A stretch of DNA of 64,000 nucleotides. Source: Pseudomonas hygromyciniae (GTDB lineage: Bacteria > Pseudomonadota > Gammaproteobacteria > Pseudomonadales > Pseudomonadaceae). Location: assembly GCF_016925675.1 (NCBI RefSeq), contig NZ_CP070506.1, positions 5,454,501-5,518,500 of the forward strand, written 5' to 3'. This document shows, piece after piece, positions 8,597 through 17,366 of this stretch; the first letter of the stretch is position 1; every line of letters begins with the position of its first letter. A program made the translations under genes and the position numbers. Under the pieces are notes generated by a model. That model had not been told where the DNA came from. It made no database searches and worked only from the letters and a program-made list of their open reading frames with translations.

Positions 8597-8779
8597 CTAT
8601 CCGTACGCTTTCTTGAGCCCTTTCAATCGCACATTCGCCCGTTTTACAGCGGCCATTTTTTCAGGCCGCTTCATGCGTTTCCACTTTCTGATGTCTTCCT
8701 TACTTCTCCCGCAACTCACACACAGATCACCATTCAGCTGGCAAGTCGAGATACAGGGATTTTCGATTTCTTTAGCCAT
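8597..8779 (-). CDS. DUF1289 family small protein
   Basis: A 60-residue protein with NPCISTCQLN and LCVSCGRS, the four-cysteine signature of DUF1289, which suggests a small metal or Fe-S site. WKRMKRPEKMAAVKRANVRL is the usual C-terminal helix. I chose the ATG at 8779 with AGGGGC upstream; the frame is open to 8851 but that would overlap the gene upstream. Function is unknown in the family. Confidence 0.8.
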   Translation of the reverse strand: MAKEIENPCISTCQLNGDLCVSCGRSKEDIRKWKRMKRPEKMAAVKRANVRLKGLKKAYG

Positions 8780-8781
8780 TG

Positions 8782-9153
8782 TCAGCCCCTTTTGGTCGCG
8801 GCTGATTGAACCAGACGATTTTTCCAGTTTCCGCCATGCGTGCGCTGGCACTCCTCCTCAGAGTCGAAGCAGACATTGTGATCTGAAAGGTTCAGATCGA
8901 TGTCGGCCTCGTTCAACGCGATGGTAGTCAACTCAACAATGCGTGCCTTCGCTTTAGCCTGGGCGAGCTTCTTGTCAGCCAGTGTTTCGAACACCCAGAC
9001 AACCTTGAGGGTTTCACTCAGCGCATTCAGGTCGGCGATGTGAGTGAGCCACGTAAATCCTTCGATCTCCCCTTTTGCTGTTTCGCACGCTTTGGTGAGG
9101 GTGGTAATTAATCGACGCTCGATACGCGCAAGCTCACGTTTCCCTAGTGGCAT
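8782..9153 (-). CDS. Conserved hypothetical protein
   Basis: A 123-residue soluble protein starting MPLGKRELARIERRLITTLTKACETAKGEI, then FTWLTH and VWVFET. Similar Pseudomonas proteins are, from memory, sometimes labelled Fis-family regulators without good reason; no HTH is apparent here. It ends three bases before the DUF1289 gene, so the two are one unit. Confidence 0.7.
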   Translation of the reverse strand: MPLGKRELARIERRLITTLTKACETAKGEIEGFTWLTHIADLNALSETLKVVWVFETLADKKLAQAKAKARIVELTTIALNEADIDLNLSDHNVCFDSEEECQRTHGGNWKNRLVQSAATKRG

Positions 9154-9192
9154 TCGGAGTTCCCATGAAGTCGAGGTTAGGGAGCCGGTAAA

Positions 9193-10122
9193 TCAAACTA
9201 ATCGAAACTCGACCGTAAGGTGGCTGACTTCGTGGACAGGCTTCAGTCGTTCACGAATGCTTTCAGCGTTCACGGTGGATTCGCCGATGACGCTGACAAT
9301 AGCCGCATGCGCTTCTGGCCCCACCCTCCAGACATGTAGGTCTGTAATGGTTGCATCCCCCGGCGTCTCAACCAGCTCTCGAATTTCCTCTGCAACGTGC
9401 TCATCAGTTTGATCCAGCAGTACAGCAGAGGTTACACCCATCAAACTCCATGCCCAACGCGCAATAACTATGGCACCTACAATGCCCATTACCGGATCCA
9501 GCCACACCCACCCCAGATATCGGCCAGCGAGCAGTGCTGCAATTGCCAGGACGGAAGTCAGAGCGTCCGCTATCACATGGACATAAGCTGATTTCAGGTT
9601 GTTATCGCCATGCCCATGCCCATGCCCATGATGATCATCGTGCCCATGACTGTGACCGTGGCCAAGCAGAAGCGCGCTCACAATGTTTACGATCAAACCC
9701 ACAATCGCAATGAGCGTAGCGGTTCCGAATTGAACCTCCGTTGGCTGCAAAAGGCGCATGACCGACTCTACGGCGATTACCAAGGACACCATGCCGAGAA
9801 TGAGCGCCGATGCAAATCCACCTAGGTCTCCAACCTTGCCCGTACCGAAGCTATAACGACTGCTGGAAGCGTGGCGTTTTGCGTAACCGTAGGCAGCTGC
9901 AGCGATGCCCAAAGCGCCTGCATGGGTTGCCATGTGAAAGCCGTCGGCAAGTAAAGCCATTGAGCCAGTGAGATAGCCGGCGACGATTTCGCCAACCATC
10001 ATCACCACCGTAAGCGCCACAACCCAAAGGGTACGCTTGGCATTTTCTTCGCGTGCTGACCCAAGGAACACATGGTCATGTATGTGGCTAATCTCGATAT
10101 TGGGGCTGCTACTCATGGACAT
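9193..10122 (-). CDS. dmeF: Co(II)/Ni(II) efflux transporter of the CDF family
   Basis: A 309-residue inner-membrane cation diffusion facilitator that exports divalent metal by proton antiport. Six helices are visible; GSMALLADGFHMATH (TM2) and AYVHVIADALTSV (TM5) carry the metal-site His/Asp pairs. The loop between TM4 and TM5 is a long His/Asp/Gly stretch (GHGHSHGHDDHHGHGHGHG). The C-terminal domain has DLHVWRVGPEAH. The DmeF assignment rests on the His-rich loop and the DmeR-like gene 13 bp upstream; CzcD-like zinc export is the alternative. The start at 10122 has AGG upstream. Confidence 0.85.
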   Translation of the reverse strand: MSMSSSPNIEISHIHDHVFLGSAREENAKRTLWVVALTVVMMVGEIVAGYLTGSMALLADGFHMATHAGALGIAAAAYGYAKRHASSSRYSFGTGKVGDLGGFASALILGMVSLVIAVESVMRLLQPTEVQFGTATLIAIVGLIVNIVSALLLGHGHSHGHDDHHGHGHGHGDNNLKSAYVHVIADALTSVLAIAALLAGRYLGWVWLDPVMGIVGAIVIARWAWSLMGVTSAVLLDQTDEHVAEEIRELVETPGDATITDLHVWRVGPEAHAAIVSVIGESTVNAESIRERLKPVHEVSHLTVEFRLV

Positions 10123-10135
10123 GTACCTGGATTCT

Positions 10136-10411
10136 TCACTTGGAGTAGCGGCGAATGGCTTCAAGAAGCTCTTCGACACCCTTGTTGCGCTCTTCATCGC
10201 TAAGCGTTGGGCTCGCTACATGTTCTCTGGCGTGATCCTCAATAATTTCGTCCATCAAGCCGTTGATAGCTCCACGTGTGGCAGCTACGAGATGCAATGT
10301 TTTCGCGCAATCGGCATCCGACTCCAGTGCACGCTCAACGGCCTGGATTTGCCCCGCGATGCGTTTCACGCGTTTGAGAAGATCGTCTTTGTTTGAAGCT
10401 GTATGGCCCAT
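10136..10411 (-). CDS. dmeR: DmeR/RcnR-type metal-responsive repressor
   Basis: A 91-residue all-helical repressor of the CsoR/RcnR/FrmR family. Sequence features are LLKRVKRIAGQIQAVERAL, the conserved C in DADCAKTL (residue ~36), and a second region with the conserved H near HLVAATRGAINGLMDE. It should bind DNA without metal and release on Co(II) or Ni(II). The ATG at 10411 encodes MGHTASNKDD; the N-terminal His is typical of nickel/cobalt sensors. It is the first gene of a dmeR-dmeF operon with a palindromic operator 35 bp upstream. Confidence 0.82.
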   Translation of the reverse strand: MGHTASNKDDLLKRVKRIAGQIQAVERALESDADCAKTLHLVAATRGAINGLMDEIIEDHAREHVASPTLSDEERNKGVEELLEAIRRYSK

Positions 10412-10445
10412 GAGAGAAACCTTTTTAACTGTGAATACACGCATC

Positions 10446-10468
10446 ATAGGTATACCCCCTATACCTAT
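10446..10468 (-). promoter_or_regulatory. Palindromic operator for DmeR
   Basis: A perfect inverted repeat: arms ATAGGTATA and TATACCTAT (9 bp each) flank a CCCCC centre (GGGGG on the gene strand). This AT-flanked G/C tract is the known operator style of the CsoR/RcnR family. It sits 35 bp upstream of the dmeR start, where it can block the promoter. Confidence 0.75.
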
Positions 10469-10697
10469 ACAAGCGCCGTTTGACGGAAAACTCATAAACA
10501 GCTCTTTGCTGAAACTGAGGCTTCAAATAGGAGGAAGGGCGGAACAGGATGACCAGAACTCTGCTATTGGCCGCTCGTTGCTATGATGTTGACAACGCGA
10601 GCAGGTCAAACGAGATGCAATTGCTGGTTAGGTCGAATGCAAACGGTGGCCAAGTGGAGTGCGAATGGCACTCCAAGGCCACGTACTTCGGGTGGGA

Positions 10698-11120
10698 TCA
10701 AACCCTGTTGCCATTCTCATCAATGACGACTTGTCCGTCTTCCTTGACGAAACTCCCACGCTGCTCTTGCGGTAACAAATCGAGCACAGCTTCTGATGGA
10801 CGACACAAACGCGTCCCCAAAGGCGTCACGACGATGGGGCGATTGATCAGGATAGGATGGGCCATCATGGCATCGATGAGCTGTTCGTCCGTCAGCGATG
10901 CATCGCCCAATCTCAGCTCCTCGTATGGAGTGCCTTTGATACGCAAAAGAGCCCGTACCCCGATACCCATATCCCCAATGAGTCTGACAAGTGTGGTGCG
11001 ATCAGGCGGGGTCTTCAGATACTCGATAACCGTCGGTTCTTCCCCGCTGTTACGGATCAACTCCAAGGTGTTGCGAGAGGTGCCGCATTCGGGATTGTGG
11101 TAGATCGTGATCTGGCTCAT
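10698..11120 (-). CDS. arsC: Arsenate reductase, glutaredoxin-coupled type
   Basis: A 140-residue enzyme that reduces arsenate to arsenite using glutathione/glutaredoxin. The catalytic Cys is C12 in HNPECGTSRNTL, and the arginines of the RPIVVTPLGTRLCRP region form the arsenate pocket. Length matches the family (~140). It is the last of the minus-strand ars series, 20 bp after arsH. The cluster holds a second arsC of the unrelated low-molecular-weight phosphatase type, so arsenate reduction is duplicated by two different mechanisms. Confidence 0.93.
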   Translation of the reverse strand: MSQITIYHNPECGTSRNTLELIRNSGEEPTVIEYLKTPPDRTTLVRLIGDMGIGVRALLRIKGTPYEELRLGDASLTDEQLIDAMMAHPILINRPIVVTPLGTRLCRPSEAVLDLLPQEQRGSFVKEDGQVVIDENGNRV

Positions 11121-11140
11121 ATCGCTTCCTCGTGCTGACG

Positions 11141-11854
11141 TTAGATGGAGCGCTGGTTGACGCGTTTGGACAGTTCTTCGGCGGACTCTTTACGCTCGGA
11201 GTACCGATCAACCAAATAATCCTGGCGATCCCGCAACAGCAACGTGAACTTCATCAACTCCTCCATCACGTCCACCAGTCGGTCGTAGTACGAGGACGGT
11301 TTCATACGACCTGCCTCGTCGAACTCGGTGAACGCCTTTGCCACCGAAGATTGGTTTGGGATGGTGAACATCCGCATCCATCGACCCAGTACGCGCAGCT
11401 GATTGACCACGTTGAAAGATTGCGAGCCGCCGCAGACCTGCATCACAGCAAGGGTTTTGCCTTGCGTAGGTCGTACAGCGCCAATCGCCAGCGGAACCCA
11501 GTCGATCTGGGCCTTGAAAACTGCGCTCATGGAGCCGTGCCGCTCAGGCGAACACCACACCTGTCCTTCAGACCATTGCATGAGTTCGCGTAATTCCGCG
11601 ACCTTGGGGTGTGTATCCGGAGCGTCGTCCGGCAACGGCAAACCCGAGGGGTCGAATATCTTGGTCTCAGCGCCGAACTCATTCAGCAGGCGCGCCGCCT
11701 CTTGCGTGACTAACCGGCTGAATGAGCGCTCTCGCGTTGATCCATATAGCAGAAGAATGCGAGGTTTATGGAGCGAAGGCGTACGAGGCGACAGCTGCTC
11801 CAACGAAGGAATGTCGATCAGGTCGGCGTGTACGTTCGGCAGTGTGTCTTGCAT
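11141..11854 (-). CDS. arsH: ArsH, NADPH-dependent FMN reductase of organoarsenicals
   Basis: A 237-residue flavoprotein with the flavodoxin-like FMN site [15 protein letters not shown] (residues ~34-48) and [14 protein letters not shown]. ArsH oxidises trivalent organoarsenicals or supports redox protection in many Pseudomonas clusters. Length and the N-terminal extension before the Rossmann fold match the family. It is 47 bp downstream of the Trx-type arsC and belongs to the arsR-led operon. Confidence 0.93.
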   Translation of the reverse strand: MQDTLPNVHADLIDIPSLEQLSPRTPSLHKPRILLLYGSTRERSFSRLVTQEAARLLNEFGAETKIFDPSGLPLPDDAPDTHPKVAELRELMQWSEGQVWCSPERHGSMSAVFKAQIDWVPLAIGAVRPTQGKTLAVMQVCGGSQSFNVVNQLRVLGRWMRMFTIPNQSSVAKAFTEFDEAGRMKPSSYYDRLVDVMEELMKFTLLLRDRQDYLVDRYSERKESAEELSKRVNQRSI

Positions 11855-11901
11855 ATAAACTCCTTCGCCGGCACCAGCTGGGGCGCCGCCTCGGTTGATC
11901 T

Positions 11902-12372
11902 TTAAAGCGAACCGATCCGGTTCAGTTCAACTTTCAGTTGGTCAGCGCTCATGGTCTTCAGCGGCAGGGCCAAAAACGCACTCACGCGTTCGTGAATTTT
12001 GGCCAGTGTCGTTTCGAACGCTGCGCTAATGTCTGCTTCCGACCCGATGGCTTCGGACGGATCAGCCAGCCCCCAATGCGCCTTTAAGGCTGGGCCGAAG
12101 AAGATGGGGCATGCTTCTCCTGCAGCCCGATCACAGACGGTAATCACGATGTCAGGAGGCGAACCCTCAAACGCATCTGAGGCCTTGCTGCTCAAGCCCG
12201 CCGTGGAGATACGCGCCGCCTCCAGCGTTTGCAATGCGCGTTGATTCACCCGGCCACTGGGAAAGCTTCCTGAGCTGACGGCTTCTACACCCTCGGGCGC
12301 CAGGTGGTTGAAAAGCGCCTCGGACAGAATGCTGCGGCAGCTATTGTGGGTGCACATGAACAAGACTTTCAT
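11902..12372 (-). CDS. arsC: Arsenate reductase, low-molecular-weight phosphatase (thioredoxin) type
   Basis: A 156-residue arsenate reductase of the tyrosine-phosphatase fold. The P-loop C7-x5-R13 (CTHNSCR) starts the protein, [11 protein letters not shown] holds the additional redox cysteines, and LADPSEA carries the general acid Asp. It works with thioredoxin rather than glutaredoxin. It lies 16 bp after arsB, so the pump and reductase are coexpressed. Confidence 0.92.
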   Translation of the reverse strand: MKVLFMCTHNSCRSILSEALFNHLAPEGVEAVSSGSFPSGRVNQRALQTLEAARISTAGLSSKASDAFEGSPPDIVITVCDRAAGEACPIFFGPALKAHWGLADPSEAIGSEADISAAFETTLAKIHERVSAFLALPLKTMSADQLKVELNRIGSL

Positions 12373-12388
12373 CAGACGATTCCTTGAT

Positions 12389-13672
12389 TCAGAAACTGAG
12401 GCGCAGTGCCAGGGCTGACAATGTGGCGACGAGGATGGGCACGGTCAGCACGATCCCGGTCTTGAAGTAGTAACCCCAGCTGATCGTTATGTTTTTCCGG
12501 GCGAGCACGTGCAGCCACAACAGAGTTGCCAAGCTCCCAATTGGGGTGATCTTCGGGCCCAAGTCGCAGCCGATGATGTTTGCGTAAACCATCGCTTGCT
12601 GGACTACACCATCGACTTCAGCAGCATGAATGGATAAGGCGCCTACCAGAACGGTGGGCATGTTGTTCATGATCGATGACAGCAACGCTGTTAGCAGCCC
12701 TGTACCTAGGGACGCACCCCAAACGCCATAACCGGCGAACACGTTCAGGATCTGCGCGATGTGGTCGGTCAGGCCGGCGTTCTTCAGGCCATAAACAACC
12801 AGATACATACCCAAAGAAAAAATCACCACCTGCCATGGCGCCTCTTTGAGCACCTTGCTTGTGTTGATGGCATGACCACGAGCCGCGATGACATAGAGGA
12901 TGAATGCACAGACCGCTGCAATGGCGCTGATTGGCACACCCAACGGCTCAATGACAAAGAAGCCGATCAGGAGTAGCGCCAGCACCCACCAGCCGGCTAC
13001 AAAAGTGGCCCGGTCGTGGATAGCCTCGTCCGGATTGTCCAGCTGGTTGAGGTCATAAGTTTTGGGCAGATCTTTGCGGAAAAACCACAGCAGCATGGCT
13101 AATGTTGCCGCCACGCTGACGATGTTTACCGGCACCATGATCGAAGCATATTCGTTGAAGCCGATATCGAAGTAGTCGGCAGAAACGATGTTGACCAGGT
13201 TGGAAACCACCAGCGGCAAGCTCGCCGTATCGGCGATAAAACCGGCTGCCATGACGAATGCCAAGGTAGCAGCAGGAGAAAAACGCAACGCCAGCAACAT
13301 TGCGATCACAATGGGTGTGAGGATCAATGCTGCTCCGTCATTGGCGAACAGGGCCGACACCGCTGCGCCCAGCAGGACGATAAATGCGAACAGCTTGCGG
13401 GTGCTCCCGCCTCCCCATCGGGCCACGTGCAATGCAGCCCACTTGAAAAACCCTGCTTCATCAAGCAGCAAACTGATGATGATGACCGCAATGAAAGTCC
13501 CGGTAGCATTCCAGACGATGTGCCAGACCTCGGGTATGTCTGCAAGAGTAACGACGCCTGCCAGCAACGCCACGATGGCACCGAACATCGCACTCCAGCC
13601 AACCCCTAGCCCCTTGGGTTGCCAGATGACAAGGACGATGGTTGCGATAAAGATCAATACGGCAATCAGCAT
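12389..13672 (-). CDS. arsB: Arsenite efflux permease ArsB
   Basis: A 427-residue inner-membrane arsenite exporter with about twelve hydrophobic segments. [19 protein letters not shown] near residue 370 and [14 protein letters not shown] near residue 110 are characteristic ArsB signatures. It works alone or with an ArsA ATPase; no arsA is present here. It follows arsR by 24 bp, giving the order arsR-arsB-arsC-arsH-arsC. Confidence 0.94.
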   Translation of the reverse strand: MLIAVLIFIATIVLVIWQPKGLGVGWSAMFGAIVALLAGVVTLADIPEVWHIVWNATGTFIAVIIISLLLDEAGFFKWAALHVARWGGGSTRKLFAFIVLLGAAVSALFANDGAALILTPIVIAMLLALRFSPAATLAFVMAAGFIADTASLPLVVSNLVNIVSADYFDIGFNEYASIMVPVNIVSVAATLAMLLWFFRKDLPKTYDLNQLDNPDEAIHDRATFVAGWWVLALLLIGFFVIEPLGVPISAIAAVCAFILYVIAARGHAINTSKVLKEAPWQVVIFSLGMYLVVYGLKNAGLTDHIAQILNVFAGYGVWGASLGTGLLTALLSSIMNNMPTVLVGALSIHAAEVDGVVQQAMVYANIIGCDLGPKITPIGSLATLLWLHVLARKNITISWGYYFKTGIVLTVPILVATLSALALRLSF

Positions 13673-13696
13673 TTCATTAATCCGGTTGGGCGTGAA

Positions 13697-14053
13697 TCAG
13701 CTACACATGGCTTGGTTGATCGGGCGGTCGTTCATGCCGCAGAGGCGCTTAGCCTCGGTTTCCAGCCATTGCTGATTGGCGTCGACCACTTCCTTCAAAA
13801 CTGCAGTCACCCACGCAGGCAAATCGGGATTCAGGCGGTAGTACACCCATTGGCCTTGGCGACGATCCAACAGCAAACCGGCAGAGCGCAGCAGGGCCAA
13901 ATGACGAGAAATCTTCGGCTGGTTCAGGTCGAGTGCCGCCGTCAGCTCGCATACACACAGCTCACCTTCACTCACGACAAGCATCGAAATTTTTGCTCGG
14001 GTGTCATCCGCCAGGCACTTGAATAAGGTGGTGGGGTTCATGGGTTCTGTCAT
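13697..14053 (-). CDS. arsR: ArsR arsenic-responsive repressor
   Basis: A 118-residue winged-helix repressor that leaves DNA when As(III) binds. The metal-site ELCVCELT lies in the recognition region (residues ~30-38), followed by the HTH LDLNQPKISRHLALLRSAGLL. The ATG at 14053 has GGAGG five bases upstream; longer upstream extensions are not supported. The start overlaps the stop of a short upstream frame (ATGA). Three CGAATAT half-sites lie about 115-155 bp upstream and probably form its operator. Confidence 0.93.
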   Translation of the reverse strand: MTEPMNPTTLFKCLADDTRAKISMLVVSEGELCVCELTAALDLNQPKISRHLALLRSAGLLLDRRQGQWVYYRLNPDLPAWVTAVLKEVVDANQQWLETEAKRLCGMNDRPINQAMCS

Positions 14054-14163
14054 AGATCCTCCAGGTGCTTGGTCTTGACCAAAACGAAGAGCTTGATGCG
14101 CTCGTGGATGTCGTGGAGCGTGTGGCGAAATGCGCCGGGGTCGTCGGTAGCTAATACATGCAC
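14050..14163 (-). pseudogene. Possible arsC-like C-terminal remnant or leader ORF
   Basis: A 37-codon frame starting with GTG at 14163 and ending in an ATGA overlap with arsR. Its residues DDPGAFRHTLHDIHERIKLFV resemble the C-terminal part of the phosphatase-type ArsC (compare [16 protein letters not shown] in the arsC at 11902). It may be the leftover end of an arsenate reductase gene now serving as a translated leader for arsR. The resemblance covers only about 20 residues, so this is tentative. Confidence 0.4.
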
Positions 14164-14168
14164 AAAAT

Positions 14169-14207
14169 CGAATATACGCTTTGGCGAATATTCGGTAAAG
14201 CGAATAT
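14169..14207 (-). promoter_or_regulatory. Likely ArsR operator: three CGAATAT repeats
   Basis: CGAATAT occurs at 14169, 14185 and 14201, exactly 16 bp apart. The middle copy is part of a perfect palindrome CGAATATTCG (14185-14194). ArsR operators are AT-rich imperfect palindromes upstream of arsR, so this is a good candidate. Confidence 0.6.
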
Positions 14208-14757
14208 GATGACTGCTGCTTCGGCTTGAGCCGTAACAGTCCATGCGGGCGGCACAAAGGAGATAACGGGGTGGCGAGGGAGATGATGAGCCGAGACCTA
14301 GTGGTAGGTTGCTATGAGATGCAAATTTAATGTCCCTAATACGGCACATTAACCATCACTTTTAGGCTTAAAGACCCCATTTGGGAGCGTTACGCTCAGC
14401 GACGGACTGCAGCCTGCAGTGACGGTAGCCCTACTGCGGCCAAGTAATCGACTGATAATTGCAGCGAGTTCCGGACTTACCAATCGAGAGGTAGACTTCA
14501 CATTCCTCACCAACGGCGAGACCTGCGCGCCATAAGTGCTTATGTAGCACCTCAGCTAACCAAACGACACTAGGTCGATGTCTGGCTTAGAGGTGCGCGG
14601 TTAGATAGCTCGTATCCGATCCAGCTTGCTTCGGAAAACGGGGTACTCTTGATCAATCATGTCCGGTTGCCAGCCACGGATAACCTCGGGAGCCCAAAGG
14701 GCCCGTCACTGACTGACTTTTTTGCTAGCATCTGGATCTCAAGTTTGGAGGGATCTG
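14208..14757. other. 550-bp intergenic region
   Basis: No gene is convincing here. It should hold the -35 region of the ars promoter at its left side and the promoter of the gene at 14758. Small inverted runs (GGGAGCGTTACGCTCAGC, near 14382) are visible but match no known element. Confidence 0.4.
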
Positions 14758-15510
14758 ATGCATATGCAAAGTGATTGGGAAGTGTTGCTCAACGGCAACC
14801 CGCAGGAGATCAGGCAGCTTTGCACATGGGGGCACAGCATCAATTACTTCAGGCTCTGGGGGGGAGTAGATGACCGGAACGATTGCCCTAACGACGACTT
14901 CCGATTTAATTCAAATCTGTTCGAGGGTCAAACTCAGGAAGGAGTCTGGCAGATCACCTACGAGCTTTTGAATCTGTTCAATGGTGCATCGGCGCTGTTG
15001 GAGCGCGAGCCATACAAGCTGAGTATCTACAAGATCCTGCTTGAGGGGGGCGAGCTCTCAAGGCAGGAAAAAAGAAATATTCCGGGGATGCTTACCAAGC
15101 CTGCTATCTCCAGGCAAGCTTGGAGCGATGATCTCAGGAAAGCGCTTGGCACCTCACAGAAGATCAGCCTAATGATGCTGGCCGCTGAGCATGAGGATAT
15201 CTACCTCTTCCTAAAATTTCTCGACCAAGACAGCAGCTGGATCACCTACTACAAGATACTGGACACTCTTGAGACATGGGAAAGACGGAAGGGTCTCAAG
15301 GCTTTTAGAAGCAAGCGAAAAGAGAAGAAATTCACCTGTTCAGCCAACAATTTCAGCTTGAACGGCTTCGATGCTAGGCACGGCTTTCAAGAAATGATGC
15401 AACAGCCCGCGCAGGTTTCAATGACGATTGATGAAGGCCACCAGTTCATCACGGGGCTTGTCAAAGACTACCTTCAGCAAGCTCATCCCCAGTTCGTAAA
15501 GTTTAGATGA
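14758..15510 (+). CDS. Hypothetical protein
   Basis: A 250-residue soluble protein of moderate GC. GGAGGGATCTG precedes the ATG at 14758. No membrane helix, P-loop or nuclease motif is visible; the middle is helical (YELLNLFNGASALLERE, DIYLFLKFLDQ) and a basic patch FRSKRKEKKF precedes the last third. I do not recognise the family. It lies between the ars cluster and other unknown genes in the accessory block. Confidence 0.65.
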   Translation: MHMQSDWEVLLNGNPQEIRQLCTWGHSINYFRLWGGVDDRNDCPNDDFRFNSNLFEGQTQEGVWQITYELLNLFNGASALLEREPYKLSIYKILLEGGELSRQEKRNIPGMLTKPAISRQAWSDDLRKALGTSQKISLMMLAAEHEDIYLFLKFLDQDSSWITYYKILDTLETWERRKGLKAFRSKRKEKKFTCSANNFSLNGFDARHGFQEMMQQPAQVSMTIDEGHQFITGLVKDYLQQAHPQFVKFR

Positions 15511-15524
15511 CTCAGAAAGCCAGT

Positions 15525-15794
15525 CTACCGGGCGGTATCTGATGCGTCGCTGGTGTGCCAGTTGACAGCATCGAAGCGCTCACACTGCTCTTCAGCGCAT
15601 CCTTGAATAAGAATGCCGCTTTCCGCCGGTGCGCCGGCGCCGCTGAAGACATCAACGGCCAAGCCGCCCGCATTTTTTGAGCAAGGGTAGTGGAAGCCGT
15701 AGGCATGCTGCTCCGGGCAGAGTCTATCCCAATAGGTGCTCACCGTGAGGTCGACCACCACCTCATCAATCTCAGAAATCGTGCTCAACATCAT
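15525..15794 (-). CDS. Small hypothetical protein
   Basis: An 89-residue frame that starts 23 bases before the stop of the gene at 15772-16593, an arrangement typical of coupled translation. The N-terminus MLSTISEIDEVVVDLTVSTYW looks protein-like; four Cys are spread through the rest. No family is recognised and the frame could be chance. Confidence 0.4.
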   Translation of the reverse strand: MMLSTISEIDEVVVDLTVSTYWDRLCPEQHAYGFHYPCSKNAGGLAVDVFSGAGAPAESGILIQGCAEEQCERFDAVNWHTSDASDTAR

Positions 15795-16593
15795 CGAAGA
15801 AGTTTGGGTTCAGCTCGTACTCCAGAGAGCCGAATCGCGCCAGCAGGTCTGCTCTCAGTTCGCCTTCAGCTTCCGGCTCAAAATTGATCCAGTAGCTGTA
15901 CACGAGCCCATCATCCGACTCGTTGGTCGTGATCTCTGATCCGGCCAAGAGCTCGCCATCTTCAACCGATATCCCTAGCTCGCTCGCGAGTGCTTGCGCC
16001 ATCGACATGCGGTTGCTGTTTCGAGCATCTTCCACCTGAGCCCAATACTCGTGCTCAGACTTACGATCTCGATCAGCATCCGACTCGATACTGGAGATAG
16101 ATACGCCGTCTTCTGCAAGCAACCACATACCCTCGCGGCGAAGCAAATCGACCGTGGAAGTAAGGAAGAACGCGGCACCGTGATACACCCGCTCCTGATC
16201 TTGCTGCCCCTGGTAGGTCAGGGAGACTTTTAAAGTCAGCTTCCCGGTTGCGTCGCTATAGTCAGCGGTTCCAACTTCAAGAGCATCAATCCTGAATCCA
16301 CTCGCATTGGTATTCGCAATCGCGCCGGAGAGCTGGTCTTCCAGTTCCAGATCCAAGTCGGCGTAGACATCGTCCTCATGGATCGCTTGGGTAAACTCTT
16401 TGATCCCAAATACAGCCACCATCAGACGCGGATCCTTGGGGTTCCGTTGGGCGATTACAGAGAGCTCATGGTAATCAGCGAAACCTGCTTTCTGCGCCAG
16501 GGTTTCTTGAGCGCCAGAAAGCTTCAAGCCCTGATCACGAGCAAGCTGTTTAGCTTGGGATTTGAAGATGTTTAGCCGGGAAAAATCAGACAT
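15772..16593 (-). CDS. Hypothetical protein with SQAKQLA N-terminal motif
   Basis: A 273-residue acidic soluble protein. The N-terminal ~50 residues (FKSQAKQLARDQGLKLSGAQETLAQKAGFADYHEL) resemble a short helical motif found at the start of many plasmid and island proteins that later carry unrelated domains. The remaining ~220 residues are rich in Asp/Glu and beta-like stretches, with no catalytic motif I can name. The overlapping downstream gene at 15525 may be a partner. Confidence 0.65.
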   Translation of the reverse strand: MSDFSRLNIFKSQAKQLARDQGLKLSGAQETLAQKAGFADYHELSVIAQRNPKDPRLMVAVFGIKEFTQAIHEDDVYADLDLELEDQLSGAIANTNASGFRIDALEVGTADYSDATGKLTLKVSLTYQGQQDQERVYHGAAFFLTSTVDLLRREGMWLLAEDGVSISSIESDADRDRKSEHEYWAQVEDARNSNRMSMAQALASELGISVEDGELLAGSEITTNESDDGLVYSYWINFEPEAEGELRADLLARFGSLEYELNPNFFDDVEHDF

Positions 16594-17366
16594 GGCAAAG
16601 GTTCCTAAATCTACGACGCTTAGGTGTCCGATTGCCTGTTCACCGGGCAGCGTCTGGTTAGGGACATGCCGATGTAAAACTGAAGGGTGTCACAGATGGG
16701 CTATTGCTTCGCGAAACAGGCGCCAGGCGACCATCACCACCTGGCGTGATCATAGATCAGAGTAAATAGCCCCGCAATACCCCGCCCGAATGTTTTCAGT
16801 CGAGGTTTTTAGCGTCATCCACTGACCGTGGAAAGAGTTCAGGAACAGCACCTGACGGAAAAAACCAAACCAGATTTAACGAAGTAATGACGCCACTGAA
16901 TTGTCACTTTTAAACGCAGAGGGTTGCTGTTCTAGAAGGAAAAGGGGCATGCGAAAGGAGTGTGTTTCAAAATATTTCAACGGCGAAACGTTGTACCCCG
17001 CGATTTAGAAGGGCTGGGCATACATACAGGAAAAAAAATGGATCCAACCACTCATTTGCGCACAAGTTATCCACAGGCTGTTGCCTTGCAATGTCATTTC
17101 GGCCCCATTATCTTGTAGGTCATCTCGAAAACAGCACTACATGTTGTGTTTTTGGCGAGGGGCTGAGGTTTCAGTGAACACAGCGGGTATGCGTGCAAAG
17201 TTTGGACGCCGAGCACACATACCCGCCAATCCCTGAACCAATGCGGACACTGGTGGGACGCGCATTAGAGAAAAACCGACTTTGGATGTCAACCATTCAG
17301 CCCGGTTTTCCGCTCAAGGGTTGCTCCTGCCTATTCGATTTTTTATAGATACAGGAGCACCTAATC
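16594..17366. other. 773-bp region without recognised gene
   Basis: I see no supported gene. It contains one exact TTATCCACA (17067-17075), the consensus DnaA box, but it is isolated. The last ~150 bp should carry the promoter for the gene pair at 17367. Confidence 0.4.

Noticed and set aside
9607..9660. A CATGCC-type short repeat run in dmeF as a non-coding repeat
   Set aside because: It encodes the His-rich metal loop of DmeF and is explained by the protein.
10549..11103. A 184-codon plus-strand frame opposite arsC
   Set aside because: Antisense shadow of a clear arsC gene.
17067..17075. An exact DnaA box (TTATCCACA) as a possible replication origin
   Set aside because: It is a single box with no cluster, no dnaA/rep gene and no AT-rich unwinding element nearby.
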